NCBI RefSeq assembly: GCF_005434975.1
Contig: NZ_SKCJ01000001.1
Location: 496,001-560,000, forward strand
Direction: 5' to 3'
From: Parerythrobacter lutipelagi
GTDB lineage: Bacteria; Pseudomonadota; Alphaproteobacteria; Sphingomonadales; Sphingomonadaceae
DNA: 64,000 nucleotides
Positions 52,583 to 61,897 of this stretch are shown here, piece after piece (position 1 is the stretch's first letter; every line of letters starts with the position of its first letter). The notes beneath the pieces were generated by a model. The model was not told the origin of the DNA, searched no databases, and saw only the letters and a list, made by a program, of their open reading frames with translations. The translations under genes were made by a program, and so were the position numbers.

Positions 52583-54259
52583 ATGCAAGCGGAAGCAGCA
52601 CTGGGCCGAATCGGACTCTGGTTCGCGTTGATGTTCCTCGCGATCGTCGCGATTGTCGCGGCCAAGGACAGCGGTTTTGCCGCGCACGCTACGATTGTGG
52701 CTGCGGTCGCGTTCCTGCTGGTGCTCGTGTCGGCGGCCAGGTTTGACCCGCTGAGCAGCGGCAGATCATTCTTTCGCATGCCGGACGGACCCGACAAATA
52801 TGATGACGACCCGGTCCGCTGGGGCGTCCTCGCCACCACATTCTGGGGCATGGCAGGCTTTCTCGCGGGGCTGTTTATCGCGCTGCAAATGGCGTTTCCG
52901 CAGCTGAACATCGAACCCTGGTTCAATTTCGGACGGCTTCGTCCGCTACACACGTCTGCAGTCATCTTCGCGTTCGGCGGCAATGCGTTGATCGCGACGA
53001 GTTTCTACATCGTCCAGCGAACCTGCCGCACGCAGCTTGCCTTCCCCTCGCTCGCGCGGTTCGTATTCTGGGGCTACCAGATGTTCATCTTGCTGGCGGC
53101 GACCGGATACCTGCTCGGCATCACTCAGTCGAAGGAATATGCCGAGCCGGAATGGTATGTAGACCTGTGGCTGACGATCGTCTGGGTGGCCTATTTCATC
53201 GTCTTCATGGGCACCATCGTTAAACGCAAAGAGCCGCATATCTATGTGGCGAACTGGTTCTTCCTCGCATTCATCGTAACCGTTGCGATGCTCCACATCG
53301 TCAACAATCTGGCTGTGCCGGTGAGCCTGCTCGGCGCCAAGAGCTACGGCGTGTGGTCGGGCGTGCAGGATGCGCTGACTCAGTGGTGGTACGGCCACAA
53401 TGCGGTGGGCTTTTTCCTGACTGCCGGTTTCCTTGCGATGATGTATTACTTCGTGCCCAAGCAAGCGGAACGGCCGGTCTATTCCTACCGCCTGTCGATC
53501 ATTCACTTCTGGTCGCTGATCTTTCTCTACATCTGGGCCGGGCCGCACCATTTGCACTACACCGCCCTGCCCGACTGGGCGCAGACATTGGGCATGGTGT
53601 TCTCCATCATCCTGTGGATGCCGAGCTGGGGCGGGATGATCAACGGCCTGATGACGCTGAACGGCGCATGGGACAAGATCCGCACCGACCCGATAATCCG
53701 CATGATGGTGATGGCGCTCGCGTTCTACGGGATGAGCACATTCGAAGGGCCGATGCTGTCGATCAAGGCGGTGAACAGCCTCAGCCACTATACCGACTGG
53801 ACGATCGGCCACGTCCACTCCGGCGCGCTCGGCTGGAACGGCATGATCACTTTTGCCGCGCTGTACTTTCTTGTCCCGCGACTGTGGAAGCGCGAGCGGA
53901 TGTACTCGCTGCGGATGATCAACTGGCACTTCTGGCTCGCGACGCTCGGCATCGTATTTTACGCCGCGAGCATGTGGGTTGCCGGAGTGACCCAGGGCCT
54001 GATGTGGCGCGAATACGGGCCTGACGGCTACCTGATCTGGTCATTCGCCGACACAATGGACGCGATGTTCCCGATGTATGTCGCCCGCGCGTTCGGCGGC
54101 CTGCTTTACCTCTCGGGCGCGATTATCATGACCTACAACATAGCGATGACGCTGGCTGGCAGGCTGCGCGACGAAGCCCCGATGACTGAAACCCCGCATG
54201 ATGCGCAAGCGGATCGCCCGCTGCCCGCAGCCGTGCCCGCAGCCGTACCCGCCGAATAG
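52583..54259 (+). CDS. ccoN: cbb3-type cytochrome c oxidase subunit I
   Basis: 558 residues with about 13 membrane helices. Haem and CuB ligands are seen in [34 protein letters not shown] (with the cross-linked Tyr region) and [17 protein letters not shown], plus the late [11 protein letters not shown]. It is the catalytic subunit reducing O2 with high affinity. It heads the ccoNOQP operon behind an FNR box. The C-terminal Ala/Pro tail ([10 protein letters not shown]) is a local extension. Confidence 0.97.
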   Translation: MQAEAALGRIGLWFALMFLAIVAIVAAKDSGFAAHATIVAAVAFLLVLVSAARFDPLSSGRSFFRMPDGPDKYDDDPVRWGVLATTFWGMAGFLAGLFIALQMAFPQLNIEPWFNFGRLRPLHTSAVIFAFGGNALIATSFYIVQRTCRTQLAFPSLARFVFWGYQMFILLAATGYLLGITQSKEYAEPEWYVDLWLTIVWVAYFIVFMGTIVKRKEPHIYVANWFFLAFIVTVAMLHIVNNLAVPVSLLGAKSYGVWSGVQDALTQWWYGHNAVGFFLTAGFLAMMYYFVPKQAERPVYSYRLSIIHFWSLIFLYIWAGPHHLHYTALPDWAQTLGMVFSIILWMPSWGGMINGLMTLNGAWDKIRTDPIIRMMVMALAFYGMSTFEGPMLSIKAVNSLSHYTDWTIGHVHSGALGWNGMITFAALYFLVPRLWKRERMYSLRMINWHFWLATLGIVFYAASMWVAGVTQGLMWREYGPDGYLIWSFADTMDAMFPMYVARAFGGLLYLSGAIIMTYNIAMTLAGRLRDEAPMTETPHDAQADRPLPAAVPAAVPAE

Positions 54260-54271
54260 GAACTGCCGACA

Positions 54272-55051
54272 ATGACCGAACACGTCGACACGACAAACGC
54301 CGCCGAGGACAAGCCAAAGGGTCACAAGCGGCTCGAACGCAATGTGACCTTGCTGGCGGTCGCCACCCTCGTCACTGTGGCCATCGGCGGCATCGTGGAA
54401 ATTGCGCCGCTGTTCTGGATCGACAACACGATCGAGAAGGTTGACGGGATGCGTCCCTACACGCCGCTCGAACAGGCGGGGCGGGACATCTACATCCGCG
54501 AAGGCTGCTATTCGTGTCACAGCCAGATGATCCGTCCGTTCCGCGACGAGGTCGAGCGCTATGGCCACTACAGCCTGGCTGCGGAGTCAATGTACGACCA
54601 CCCGTTCCAATGGGGTTCGAAACGCACGGGACCGGACCTTGCACGGGTCGGCGGCCGCTATTCGGACGCATGGCATGTCCAGCACCTGAAGGACCCGCAA
54701 AGCGTGGTGCCGCAAAGCATCATGCCGTCATACAGGTTCCTCGCGGAGACCGACCTCAAGGTGCCGGACCCGGCCGAAACCATGCGCACGCTCCGCACAG
54801 TGGGCGTGCCCTACTCCGATACGCAGGTTAAGCAGGCTGAAAGCGATCTCGCGCTGCAAGCGGAAGCCTTCGGCAACGCGAAGGATCTCCAGTCGCGCTA
54901 TCCCAAAGCTCAGGTGCGCGATTTCGACGGTGACCCCGGACGGCTGACCGAGATGGATGCGCTGGTCGCCTATCTGCAGATGCTCGGCACTCTGGTGGAT
55001 GTGAACAGCGCAGCGGCGCAGGAAGAACTGGCCGAGGAGAAAGGCCGGTGA
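54272..55051 (+). CDS. ccoO: cbb3-type cytochrome c oxidase subunit II (mono-haem)
   Basis: 259 residues. One N-terminal membrane helix ([20 protein letters not shown]) anchors a periplasmic c-type domain with CYSCH (Cys79, Cys82, His83) and a later Met ligand (SIMPSYRFL). It passes electrons from CcoP to CcoN. Its stop overlaps the ccoQ GTG (GTGA). Confidence 0.96.
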   Translation: MTEHVDTTNAAEDKPKGHKRLERNVTLLAVATLVTVAIGGIVEIAPLFWIDNTIEKVDGMRPYTPLEQAGRDIYIREGCYSCHSQMIRPFRDEVERYGHYSLAAESMYDHPFQWGSKRTGPDLARVGGRYSDAWHVQHLKDPQSVVPQSIMPSYRFLAETDLKVPDPAETMRTLRTVGVPYSDTQVKQAESDLALQAEAFGNAKDLQSRYPKAQVRDFDGDPGRLTEMDALVAYLQMLGTLVDVNSAAAQEELAEEKGR

Positions 55052-55212
55052 GCGTGTACGAAACTCTGCGCCACTTCGCGGACAGCTGGTTCCTGCTGGT
55101 GATGTTCCTGCTTTTCCTGACGTTTTGCCTGTGGCCGTTCCGGCCCGGCGCGAAGGATCACAACCAGGCAGCTGCCAATTCGATTTTCGAAGGACAAGAC
55201 GATGGCGAATGA
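55048..55212 (+). CDS. ccoQ: cbb3-type oxidase small subunit CcoQ (FixQ)
   Basis: 54 residues from GTG 55048. Translated directly, it starts [14 protein letters not shown] and has one membrane helix ([20 protein letters not shown]) and a polar tail. It overlaps ccoO by four bases and ccoP by 11, in the canonical NOQP order. CcoQ stabilises the oxidase complex. Confidence 0.88.
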   Translation: MSVYETLRHFADSWFLLVMFLLFLTFCLWPFRPGAKDHNQAAANSIFEGQDDGE

Positions 55213-56128
55213 ACGCCCGGACAGCAAGCGCGTCGACCAGGCCACAGGCACCGAGTTTGTCGGCCATGAATGGGACGGCATCGAGGAGCTCGATACGCCG
55301 ATGCCGCGCTGGTGGGTGCTGACCTTCTACGCGACCATCATCTGGGCGATCGTCTATGTGGTTCTCTACCCGGCATGGCCGATGATCGAGAAAGGCACCG
55401 AGGGTGTGCTTGGCTGGACCAGCCGCGGCCAGCTGGCGCAGGAAATGAGCGTCGCCGATCAGGCGCAGACGACTTTCCGCGAACAGCTCGCGCGCGTTCC
55501 GATCGAGCGGCTGCCGGATGACAGCGTGCTGATGCAGCGCGCAGTCGCCGGTGGCGCGGCCGCTTTCAAGGTCAATTGCGTCCAGTGTCACGGCTCCGGT
55601 GCGGCAGGCAGCCAGACGCTCGGTTATCCCAACCTCAGCGATGACGACTGGCTCTGGGGCGGCGACCTGCGGGCAATCGAGTACACGCTGGTACACGGCA
55701 TTCGCGAGCAAGGAACCGAAGGCACACGGACCGGTGCCATGCCGGCGTTCGAAGGCCTGCTGGACGCTGCTCAGCTTGGCGCGGTGACGGATCACGTCCT
55801 CTCGCTGAGCGGCAAGGCCAAGGCCAATCCGGCAGGGGCGGAAGTTTACGCGGCTCAATGCGCTGTCTGCCACGGCGCGAACGGCGAAGGCGACCGCGCG
55901 CAGGGTTCCCCCAACCTGTCGGACGCAATCTGGCTGTATGGCTCCAGCCGGGAACAGGTCATGCAGCAAATCCTCAACCCCCGCATGGGCATGATGCCGA
56001 GTTGGCAGAAGCGGCTCGACCCGGTGACGATCAAGATGCTCGCGGCCTATGTCCACTCGCTGGGCGGCGGCGAGGATTTCATCGAGGTCGCGCAGGACCC
56101 GGAAACGCAGGTCGATGAACAGCCCTGA
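55202..56128 (+). CDS. ccoP: cbb3-type cytochrome c oxidase subunit III (di-haem)
   Basis: 308 residues. The CcoP N terminus VGHEWDGIEELDTPMPRWWV precedes one or two membrane helices, followed by two c-type domains with CVQCH and CAVCH and Met ligands in GAMPAFEG and GMMPSWQKR. It takes electrons from cytochrome c or bc1. Confidence 0.96.
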   Translation: MANERPDSKRVDQATGTEFVGHEWDGIEELDTPMPRWWVLTFYATIIWAIVYVVLYPAWPMIEKGTEGVLGWTSRGQLAQEMSVADQAQTTFREQLARVPIERLPDDSVLMQRAVAGGAAAFKVNCVQCHGSGAAGSQTLGYPNLSDDDWLWGGDLRAIEYTLVHGIREQGTEGTRTGAMPAFEGLLDAAQLGAVTDHVLSLSGKAKANPAGAEVYAAQCAVCHGANGEGDRAQGSPNLSDAIWLYGSSREQVMQQILNPRMGMMPSWQKRLDPVTIKMLAAYVHSLGGGEDFIEVAQDPETQVDEQP

Positions 56129-57572
56129 TATCGCAGGCAGTCCGGGCCCGGCCAAGCTATACGAGGCAAATCAGACGGTTCACAACAAGCGGATCGACGG
56201 CCCGTTTCGCCGCTTCAAATGGGCGGTCATGGTGGCCACTCTGGCAGTCTATTACATCACGCCATGGATCAGGTGGGACCGCGGCCCCTATGCGCCCGAC
56301 CAGGCGGTGTTGATCGACGTTGCCAATCGGCGGTTCTACATGTTCGGGATCGAGATCTGGCCGCATGAATTCTATTTCGTCGCCGGGCTGCTCATCATGG
56401 CTGCAATCGGGCTCTTTCTGGTAACCACCGCAGTCGGGCGCGCGTGGTGCGGCTATGCCTGCCCGCAAACGGTGTGGACCGATCTGTTTCAGCATGTCGA
56501 CCGCTTTGTCGATGGTGATCGCAACGCGCGAACACGGCTCGACGCTGCGCCGTGGACCTGGGGCAAGGTGGCAAGGCGCGGTGCAAAATGGACCATCTAC
56601 CTCTTCATCGCTTTCTGGACCGGCGGGGCATGGATCATGTATTTCGCCGACGCGCCCACGCTCACAGTCGACTTCTGGACCGGACAGGCTGCGCCGGTCG
56701 CTTATATCACCGTTGCGATCCTGACGCTCACGACCTTCGTGCTTGGCGGCTTCATGCGCGAACAGGTGTGCGTCTACATGTGCCCCTGGCCCCGCATACA
56801 ATCAGCCATGATGGACGAAAAATCGCTGCTGGTGACCTACAAGGACTGGCGCGGCGAACCGCGCGGCAGTCTGAAGAAAGCCCGGAAGACCCCCGGCGAG
56901 TTCGGCGATTGCATCGACTGTATGCAATGTGTGCAGGTTTGCCCCACGGGGATCGATATCCGCGAGGGTCCGCAAATCGGTTGCATTACCTGCGCCCTGT
57001 GTATCGACGCCTGCGACAAGGTCATGGCCGACATTGGCCGCCCGCGCGGGCTGATCGATTACGCCACGCTGGAAGACTGCAAAGCCGAAGCTGCCGGCGA
57101 GCCGCCCCGCCCGGTCTGGAAAACACTGCTGCGCCCGCGCACGATCGCCTATTCGCTGATCTGGGGCGGCATCGGTCTCGCCCTGCTGTTCGCGCTCGGC
57201 AACCGGACTCATGCCGATATTTCCGTGTCGCAGGACCGCAATCCGCCCTTCATGCTGATGAGCGACGGATCGATCCGCAATTCCTACACGCTCAAACTGC
57301 GCAATATGCAAAGCAATCCGCGCGCAATGGAAATCGCCCTCGATGGCCCGTCAGGCGCGGTCATGTGGACCGATACGATCGGATCGGATGATGCCGCTCG
57401 CGCACAAGTGGTTGAAGTGGCCGCCGATCAGACGCTGACGGTTCGTGCCTACGTCCGAGCGCCGGCCGACACCAACAGCCGCGAGATCACCTTCCACATC
57501 ACGACACTGGATGAAGAGCGCGAGACAGACAGCGGTACTATCCGCTTCGCCACGCCCGGAGACACAGAATGA
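56115..57572 (+). CDS. ccoG: Oxidase accessory ferredoxin-like protein CcoG (FixG/RdxA)
   Basis: 485 residues from ATG 56115, overlapping ccoP by 14 bases. Five membrane helices, a cysteine-rich segment GYACPQTVWTDLFQ, and two 4Fe-4S clusters (CIDCMQCVQVCPTGID and CITCALCIDACDKVM) are followed by a C-terminal Ig-like periplasmic domain. CcoG reduces Cu(II) during delivery of copper to the cbb3 oxidase. Confidence 0.95.
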   Translation: MNSPDIAGSPGPAKLYEANQTVHNKRIDGPFRRFKWAVMVATLAVYYITPWIRWDRGPYAPDQAVLIDVANRRFYMFGIEIWPHEFYFVAGLLIMAAIGLFLVTTAVGRAWCGYACPQTVWTDLFQHVDRFVDGDRNARTRLDAAPWTWGKVARRGAKWTIYLFIAFWTGGAWIMYFADAPTLTVDFWTGQAAPVAYITVAILTLTTFVLGGFMREQVCVYMCPWPRIQSAMMDEKSLLVTYKDWRGEPRGSLKKARKTPGEFGDCIDCMQCVQVCPTGIDIREGPQIGCITCALCIDACDKVMADIGRPRGLIDYATLEDCKAEAAGEPPRPVWKTLLRPRTIAYSLIWGGIGLALLFALGNRTHADISVSQDRNPPFMLMSDGSIRNSYTLKLRNMQSNPRAMEIALDGPSGAVMWTDTIGSDDAARAQVVEVAADQTLTVRAYVRAPADTNSREITFHITTLDEERETDSGTIRFATPGDTE

Positions 57573-58015
57573 CCCGCGAATTCACTGGACGGCATATGGC
57601 GATCATCCTGATTGTGGGCTTCGGCATCGTTTTCGCGGTCAACATTGCCATGGCGACAGTGGCGACGCGCGGCTTTGGCGGCGTGACGGTCGAGAATTCC
57701 TACGTGGCGAGCCAGAAATTCAACGGTTGGCTCGAACAGGCCGAGAGCGACCGCGCGCTGGGCTGGCGGGCGCGGAGCCAGCGGCGGGGAGACGGCAAAC
57801 TGGCCGTGTTCACACAAGAGGTTCCAGCGGGGGCGCAGGTGACCGCCGAACTGCGCCGCCCGCTGGGCAGCAGGGAAAGGCTTGGTCTGGCCTTCGAACC
57901 AACCGCAGGTGGGGCCTACCAATCGACCGAAGCAATCCCTGCAGGCCGCTGGATTATCCGCTTTCGCATCGAGTCAGGCGATGAAAGCTGGTTCGGCGAA
58001 GAGCGGATCGAATGA
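57569..58015 (+). CDS. ccoH: FixH-family cbb3 assembly protein
   Basis: 148 residues with one N-terminal membrane helix (HMAIILIVGFGIVFAVNIAM) and the FixH pattern ATRGFGGVTVENSYVASQKF followed by a periplasmic beta domain. It overlaps ccoG by four bases (ATGA) and assists copper insertion or complex maturation with CcoI. Confidence 0.9.
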   Translation: MTREFTGRHMAIILIVGFGIVFAVNIAMATVATRGFGGVTVENSYVASQKFNGWLEQAESDRALGWRARSQRRGDGKLAVFTQEVPAGAQVTAELRRPLGSRERLGLAFEPTAGGAYQSTEAIPAGRWIIRFRIESGDESWFGEERIE

Positions 58016-60138
58016 ATGTCCCGGTAGACCTGCCGACCGACCACCAGGTTCTGGTCGACACGCGCTTCACTGTGCCGGGCATGCGCTGTGCGGGCTGTAT
58101 CGCCAAAATCGAGCGCGGCCTAGGCGAACTGGACGGAGTCGAGTCTGCGCGCGTCAACTTTTCTGCCAAGCGGGTGGCGGTTCGCCATGATCCCAGGACC
58201 GAAAAATCGGCGCTGATCGAAGCGCTCAACCAGCTCGGTTTCGAAGCGCAGGAAGTCAGCGCCAATCCCCTAGCAAGCGATGACCGCGAAAGCCGTCAAT
58301 TGCTGCGCGCGCTGGCGGTCGCAGGCTTCGGCATGATGAATATCATGCTGCTTTCGGTCAGCGTCTGGTCCGGTGCTGGCGGCGTGACCCGCGAGCTGTT
58401 TCACTGGCTGTCCGCGCTGATCGCGCTGCCTGTGGTAGCTTATTCCGGGCGGCCCTTCTTCGCGTCCGCCGCGATGGCGCTGCGATATCGGCGGACGAAC
58501 ATGGATGTTCCGATCTCCATTGGCGTTCTGCTGGCGACTGCGCTTAGCCTCTATGAAACGCTGACCGGCGGCGAGCATGCCTATTTCGATGGCGCAGTGA
58601 TGCTGCTGTTTTTCCTGTTGGCCGGACGCACACTCGACGCGGCGATGCGCGGCAAGACCCGAGCGGGTATCGGCGCGCTGCTCGGGCGGATGGGGCGCAG
58701 TGGCAGCGTGATCCAGCCCGACGGATCAACCCGCAGGATCGATGCCGAGCAACTCGAACCGGGTATGCTGATGCTCGTCGCTGCGGGAGAAGCGCTCGCG
58801 GCTGACGGTGTGATCGAGCAGGGCAGCGGCGCGATCGACAATTCGATGCTGACCGGCGAAAGCGCGCCCGAAGCCGTTTCGGTTGGGGCAGTCATCCATG
58901 CCGGGTCGATCAATCTGCTTGAGCCGCTGAAGGTTCGCATCTCTGCTGTCGCGCAGGACACTGCAATCGCTGAAATCGCGCGCCTGATGGACGAGGCGGG
59001 CCAGTCGCGTAGCCGCTATGTCCGCATCGCCGATCGCGCATCACGCCTCTACGCACCCGCCGTACACACGCTCGCCGCGCTGGCTTTTGCCGGATGGATG
59101 ATTGCCGGCGCCGGGTGGTACCAGTCGCTGGTCATAGCGATAGCCGTGCTGATCATCACCTGCCCCTGCGCCATCGGCCTTGCAGTACCGGCAGCACAGG
59201 TGGTGGCGAGCAACGCGCTGATCCGGCGCGGACTGCTGGTGAAAGACGGAACGGCACTCGAGCGGCTGGCCGAAGTCGATATCGCTCTGTTCGACAAGAC
59301 CGGCACACTGACTCTGGGGGAGCCGCGTGCGGATATCTCCGACTTGGACGAAGCGGAGAAATCGATCGCGCTGGCTCTCGCGCAAACCAGCCGTCATCCG
59401 CTCAGCCTCGGTATCGCACGATCGCTTGCAGGCAAGATTGCTCCCGCAGCAATCGAACAGGTCCGGGAAGAAAGCGGACAGGGCGTTGCGGCGGAGTGCG
59501 GAGGTACTGCGGTCGCGCTGGTCCGGCCTGGCAGCGCCACGCAGGCAATGGCGGTCGATCTTTTGGTCGGCAGCAAGCGGAAACGGATAATTTTCAACGA
59601 CCTCTTGCGCAGCGATGCTGCCGAGACGCTGGCAGCGCTTGGCGCCATGGGGATCGACGGCTCGATCATCTCTGGTGACCGGTCCGGTGCGGTCGCTTCG
59701 ATCGCGGCGCAGCTCGGCATCGCTGGCATGGGTGCGATGGACCCGGCGGCGAAGCTCGAGTTTCTCAGCCGTCTCACCAAGACCGGCCATCGACCACTGA
59801 TGGTGGGCGACGGGCTGAATGACGGCCCGGCCCTTGCTGCCGCTCATGCCTCGATCGCGCCCGGAACTGCGAGTGACGCCAGTCAGCAGGCAGCCGATGC
59901 CGTTTTTGTCGGCGAGAAACTGATGCCGGTTGCACTGGCCGTCCACACAGCGCGGCAGACGATGCAAATTGTGCGGCAAAACTTTGCTTTCGCCATTGGC
60001 TACAACATCCTCGCTGTTCCGCTCGCGCTGGCCGGGCTGGTCACACCGCTGATCGCAGCCATAGCCATGTCACTCAGTTCGCTTGTGGTCGTCGCCAATT
60101 CGCTTCGCCTGGCAAGATCCGGGAGGGCTGTAGGATGA
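58012..60138 (+). CDS. ccoI: Copper-transporting P1B-type ATPase for cbb3 assembly (CcoI/FixI)
   Basis: 708 residues. An N-terminal HMA domain with CxxC (GMRCAGCI, Cys26/29), the transmembrane CPC motif (IITCPCAIGLAVPA), phosphorylation site DKTGTLT, a TGES-type actuator (MLTGESAPE) and the hinge GDGLNDGPAL are all present. It moves copper outward for the oxidase centre. It overlaps ccoH and ccoS by four bases each, within one coupled operon. Confidence 0.95.
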   Translation: MNVPVDLPTDHQVLVDTRFTVPGMRCAGCIAKIERGLGELDGVESARVNFSAKRVAVRHDPRTEKSALIEALNQLGFEAQEVSANPLASDDRESRQLLRALAVAGFGMMNIMLLSVSVWSGAGGVTRELFHWLSALIALPVVAYSGRPFFASAAMALRYRRTNMDVPISIGVLLATALSLYETLTGGEHAYFDGAVMLLFFLLAGRTLDAAMRGKTRAGIGALLGRMGRSGSVIQPDGSTRRIDAEQLEPGMLMLVAAGEALAADGVIEQGSGAIDNSMLTGESAPEAVSVGAVIHAGSINLLEPLKVRISAVAQDTAIAEIARLMDEAGQSRSRYVRIADRASRLYAPAVHTLAALAFAGWMIAGAGWYQSLVIAIAVLIITCPCAIGLAVPAAQVVASNALIRRGLLVKDGTALERLAEVDIALFDKTGTLTLGEPRADISDLDEAEKSIALALAQTSRHPLSLGIARSLAGKIAPAAIEQVREESGQGVAAECGGTAVALVRPGSATQAMAVDLLVGSKRKRIIFNDLLRSDAAETLAALGAMGIDGSIISGDRSGAVASIAAQLGIAGMGAMDPAAKLEFLSRLTKTGHRPLMVGDGLNDGPALAAAHASIAPGTASDASQQAADAVFVGEKLMPVALAVHTARQTMQIVRQNFAFAIGYNILAVPLALAGLVTPLIAAIAMSLSSLVVVANSLRLARSGRAVG

Positions 60139-60290
60139 GCGTGCTTGCAATCCTGATCCCGGTCGCTTTGCTGATGGGCGGCGTCGGGCTTGCGCTGTTC
60201 TTCTGGGCGATGCGCAGCGGCCAGTTCGAGGACCTCGACGGAGCCGCCCAGCGCATCCTGATCGACGAGCTGGAAGAGGAAGAGGACTGA
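60135..60290 (+). CDS. ccoS: cbb3 oxidase maturation protein CcoS
   Basis: 51 residues translated directly from ATG 60135: a membrane helix (ILIPVALLMGGVGLALFFWA) followed by the family motif MRSGQFEDLDGAAQRIL and an acidic tail (LEEEED). It overlaps ccoI (ATGA). CcoS is needed for cofactor insertion in cbb3 oxidase. Confidence 0.92.
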   Translation: MSVLAILIPVALLMGGVGLALFFWAMRSGQFEDLDGAAQRILIDELEEEED

Positions 60291-60520
60291 TGCGTCTGCC
60301 GCTGGCCCTGCTTGCCCTTGTGTCATTGATGGCGGGCCCTCCGCCCGCTGGCGGCGCAGAGATTGTCGCCAAACAATGCGGCGGGCCTGAGATAAGTATC
60401 CCGCTCAAGCGTTCACCGCGTCATCTGCCGGAGCCGTGCCACGAAAATGCCTGTCATGCCGGCAATTGCCGCAAGACAATTGATCTGCGTCAAAGAAAGG
60501 CTACTCGCCCGCGGCCATAG
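60290..60520 (+). CDS. Small secreted Cys-rich protein in the cbb3 cluster
   Basis: 76 residues whose ATG overlaps the ccoS stop. A signal-like N terminus (MRLPLALLALVSLMAGPP) leads to a short domain with Cys and His clustered as CGGPEIS and EPCHENACHAGNCRK, then a basic tail. No family is recognised. Four Cys and two His outside the membrane beside copper-handling genes suggest metal or redox chemistry. Its last codons carry the FNR box of hemN, so the 3' end has a second job. Confidence 0.6.
   Translation: MRLPLALLALVSLMAGPPPAGGAEIVAKQCGGPEISIPLKRSPRHLPEPCHENACHAGNCRKTIDLRQRKATRPRP
60480..60493 (+). promoter_or_regulatory. FNR/FixK box upstream of hemN
   Basis: TTGATCTGCGTCAA, a near-consensus anaerobox 34 bp before the hemN ATG, inside the end of the small Cys-rich gene. 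Confidence 0.72.
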
Positions 60521-60527
60521 GGCCTGC

Positions 60528-61841
60528 ATGTGGACCTATCACCCCGACCTGCTCGCGAAGCCGGTCCCGCGCTATACCAGCTACCCGACTGCAGCGGACT
60601 TCGGCCCGCTGGCGGCTGACGCCTATCGCAGCGCCCTGCACAACGCAGAAGGCGATGTCTCGCTGTACCTGCATATCCCGTTCTGCGAAAAAATATGTTT
60701 CTACTGCGGCTGCAACACCGGACGCGCCAACCGGCGCCACCGGCTCGAGAGTTATGTTAGCGCTCTCTTGCAGGAAATTGCGACAGTCGGCGCGTTGCTG
60801 CCCGGCGATGCCCGGGTTCGGCGTATCTCGTTCGGCGGGGGCAGTCCCAATGCCATAGCCCCCGATGAATTCCGCACGCTGGTCGAAGCGCTCCATCAGC
60901 GGTTCAATCTTGCCGATCCCGAATGGTCGATCGAGCTTGATCCTCGCAGCATGACTGGCGAATGGGCCGATGTCCTTGCGGAAACCGGCGTGCAGCGCGC
61001 GAGCCTTGGTGTGCAGACATTCTCTGCTGCGTGCCAGCAGGCAATCGGCCGCGTCCAGCCGGAAGAGCTGATCGTCAGAGCCGTCGAGAGGCTGCGCGCG
61101 GCGGGGGTCCAATCGCTCAATTTCGATCTGATGTACGGCCTGCCCGGTCAATCGCAGGACGATCTGCTCGACAGCCTGGACCGCACCTGCGCGCTGGCCG
61201 CAGACAGGATTGCGCTGTTCGGCTATGCCCATGTGCCGCACATCGTACCGCGCCAGCGGGCAATCGATGCCAGCAATTTGCCCGGTGCCCGCGCGCGCTT
61301 CGAGATGGCACAGCTCGGTTACTCCTATCTCGGCAGCCATGGCTTCACGCCGGTCGGATTCGACCATTTCGCACGGACCGTCAGTGATCCCCTGGCGAAG
61401 GCCGTGCGCGAGGGCAGACTGCACCGCAACTTTCAGGGCTTTACCGACGATCCTTCGCCCAACCTCATCGGCCTGGGAAGTTCCGCCATCAGCAGCTTCC
61501 CGGACCTGATCGCGCAAAACGAGAAGAACAGCGGACGGTATCGCATGAAATCAAGCCAGGGGCTGCTGGCCAGCGAACGGGGGATCGTGCGTAGCGTTGA
61601 TGACCGCTATCGCGGCGCAGTGATCACGCGCCTGCTGTGTGACGGACGGGCGCGGATCGGTGCCTGTCTGATGCGAAAGGCATGGTCCGGGCTGCAGTCG
61701 TTCATCGCGCGCGAACTTGCCACTTACGAGGACGGTTGGCTGTCGATCACGCCCGATGGCCTGCCCTACGCACGTTCGATTGCCGCTCTGTTCGACAGTT
61801 ACCGCCAGGAGTCGGCGCGGCAGTTCAGCTCTGCGATCTGA
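60528..61841 (+). CDS. hemN: Oxygen-independent coproporphyrinogen III oxidase (radical SAM)
   Basis: 437 residues from ATG 60528 (MWTYHPDLLAKPVPRYTSYP). The radical-SAM CxxxCxxC cluster (Cys53, Cys57, Cys60) with the extra Cys62 is in PFCEKICFYCGCN, followed by FGGGSPN and VQTFSAACQQAIGRVQ. The C-terminal HemN domain is present. It decarboxylates coproporphyrinogen III without O2, matching the FNR box and the haem need of the cbb3 oxidase upstream. Confidence 0.95.
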   Translation: MWTYHPDLLAKPVPRYTSYPTAADFGPLAADAYRSALHNAEGDVSLYLHIPFCEKICFYCGCNTGRANRRHRLESYVSALLQEIATVGALLPGDARVRRISFGGGSPNAIAPDEFRTLVEALHQRFNLADPEWSIELDPRSMTGEWADVLAETGVQRASLGVQTFSAACQQAIGRVQPEELIVRAVERLRAAGVQSLNFDLMYGLPGQSQDDLLDSLDRTCALAADRIALFGYAHVPHIVPRQRAIDASNLPGARARFEMAQLGYSYLGSHGFTPVGFDHFARTVSDPLAKAVREGRLHRNFQGFTDDPSPNLIGLGSSAISSFPDLIAQNEKNSGRYRMKSSQGLLASERGIVRSVDDRYRGAVITRLLCDGRARIGACLMRKAWSGLQSFIARELATYEDGWLSITPDGLPYARSIAALFDSYRQESARQFSSAI

Positions 61842-61897
61842 TTGCGCTGCCAGCATGCGCTTGAAGCGGCTCCGATAAAGCGGCATAGCGCCCGCCC

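Noticed and set aside
54728-56155. 475-codon minus-strand frame
   Set aside because: Antisense to ccoO, ccoQ and ccoP.
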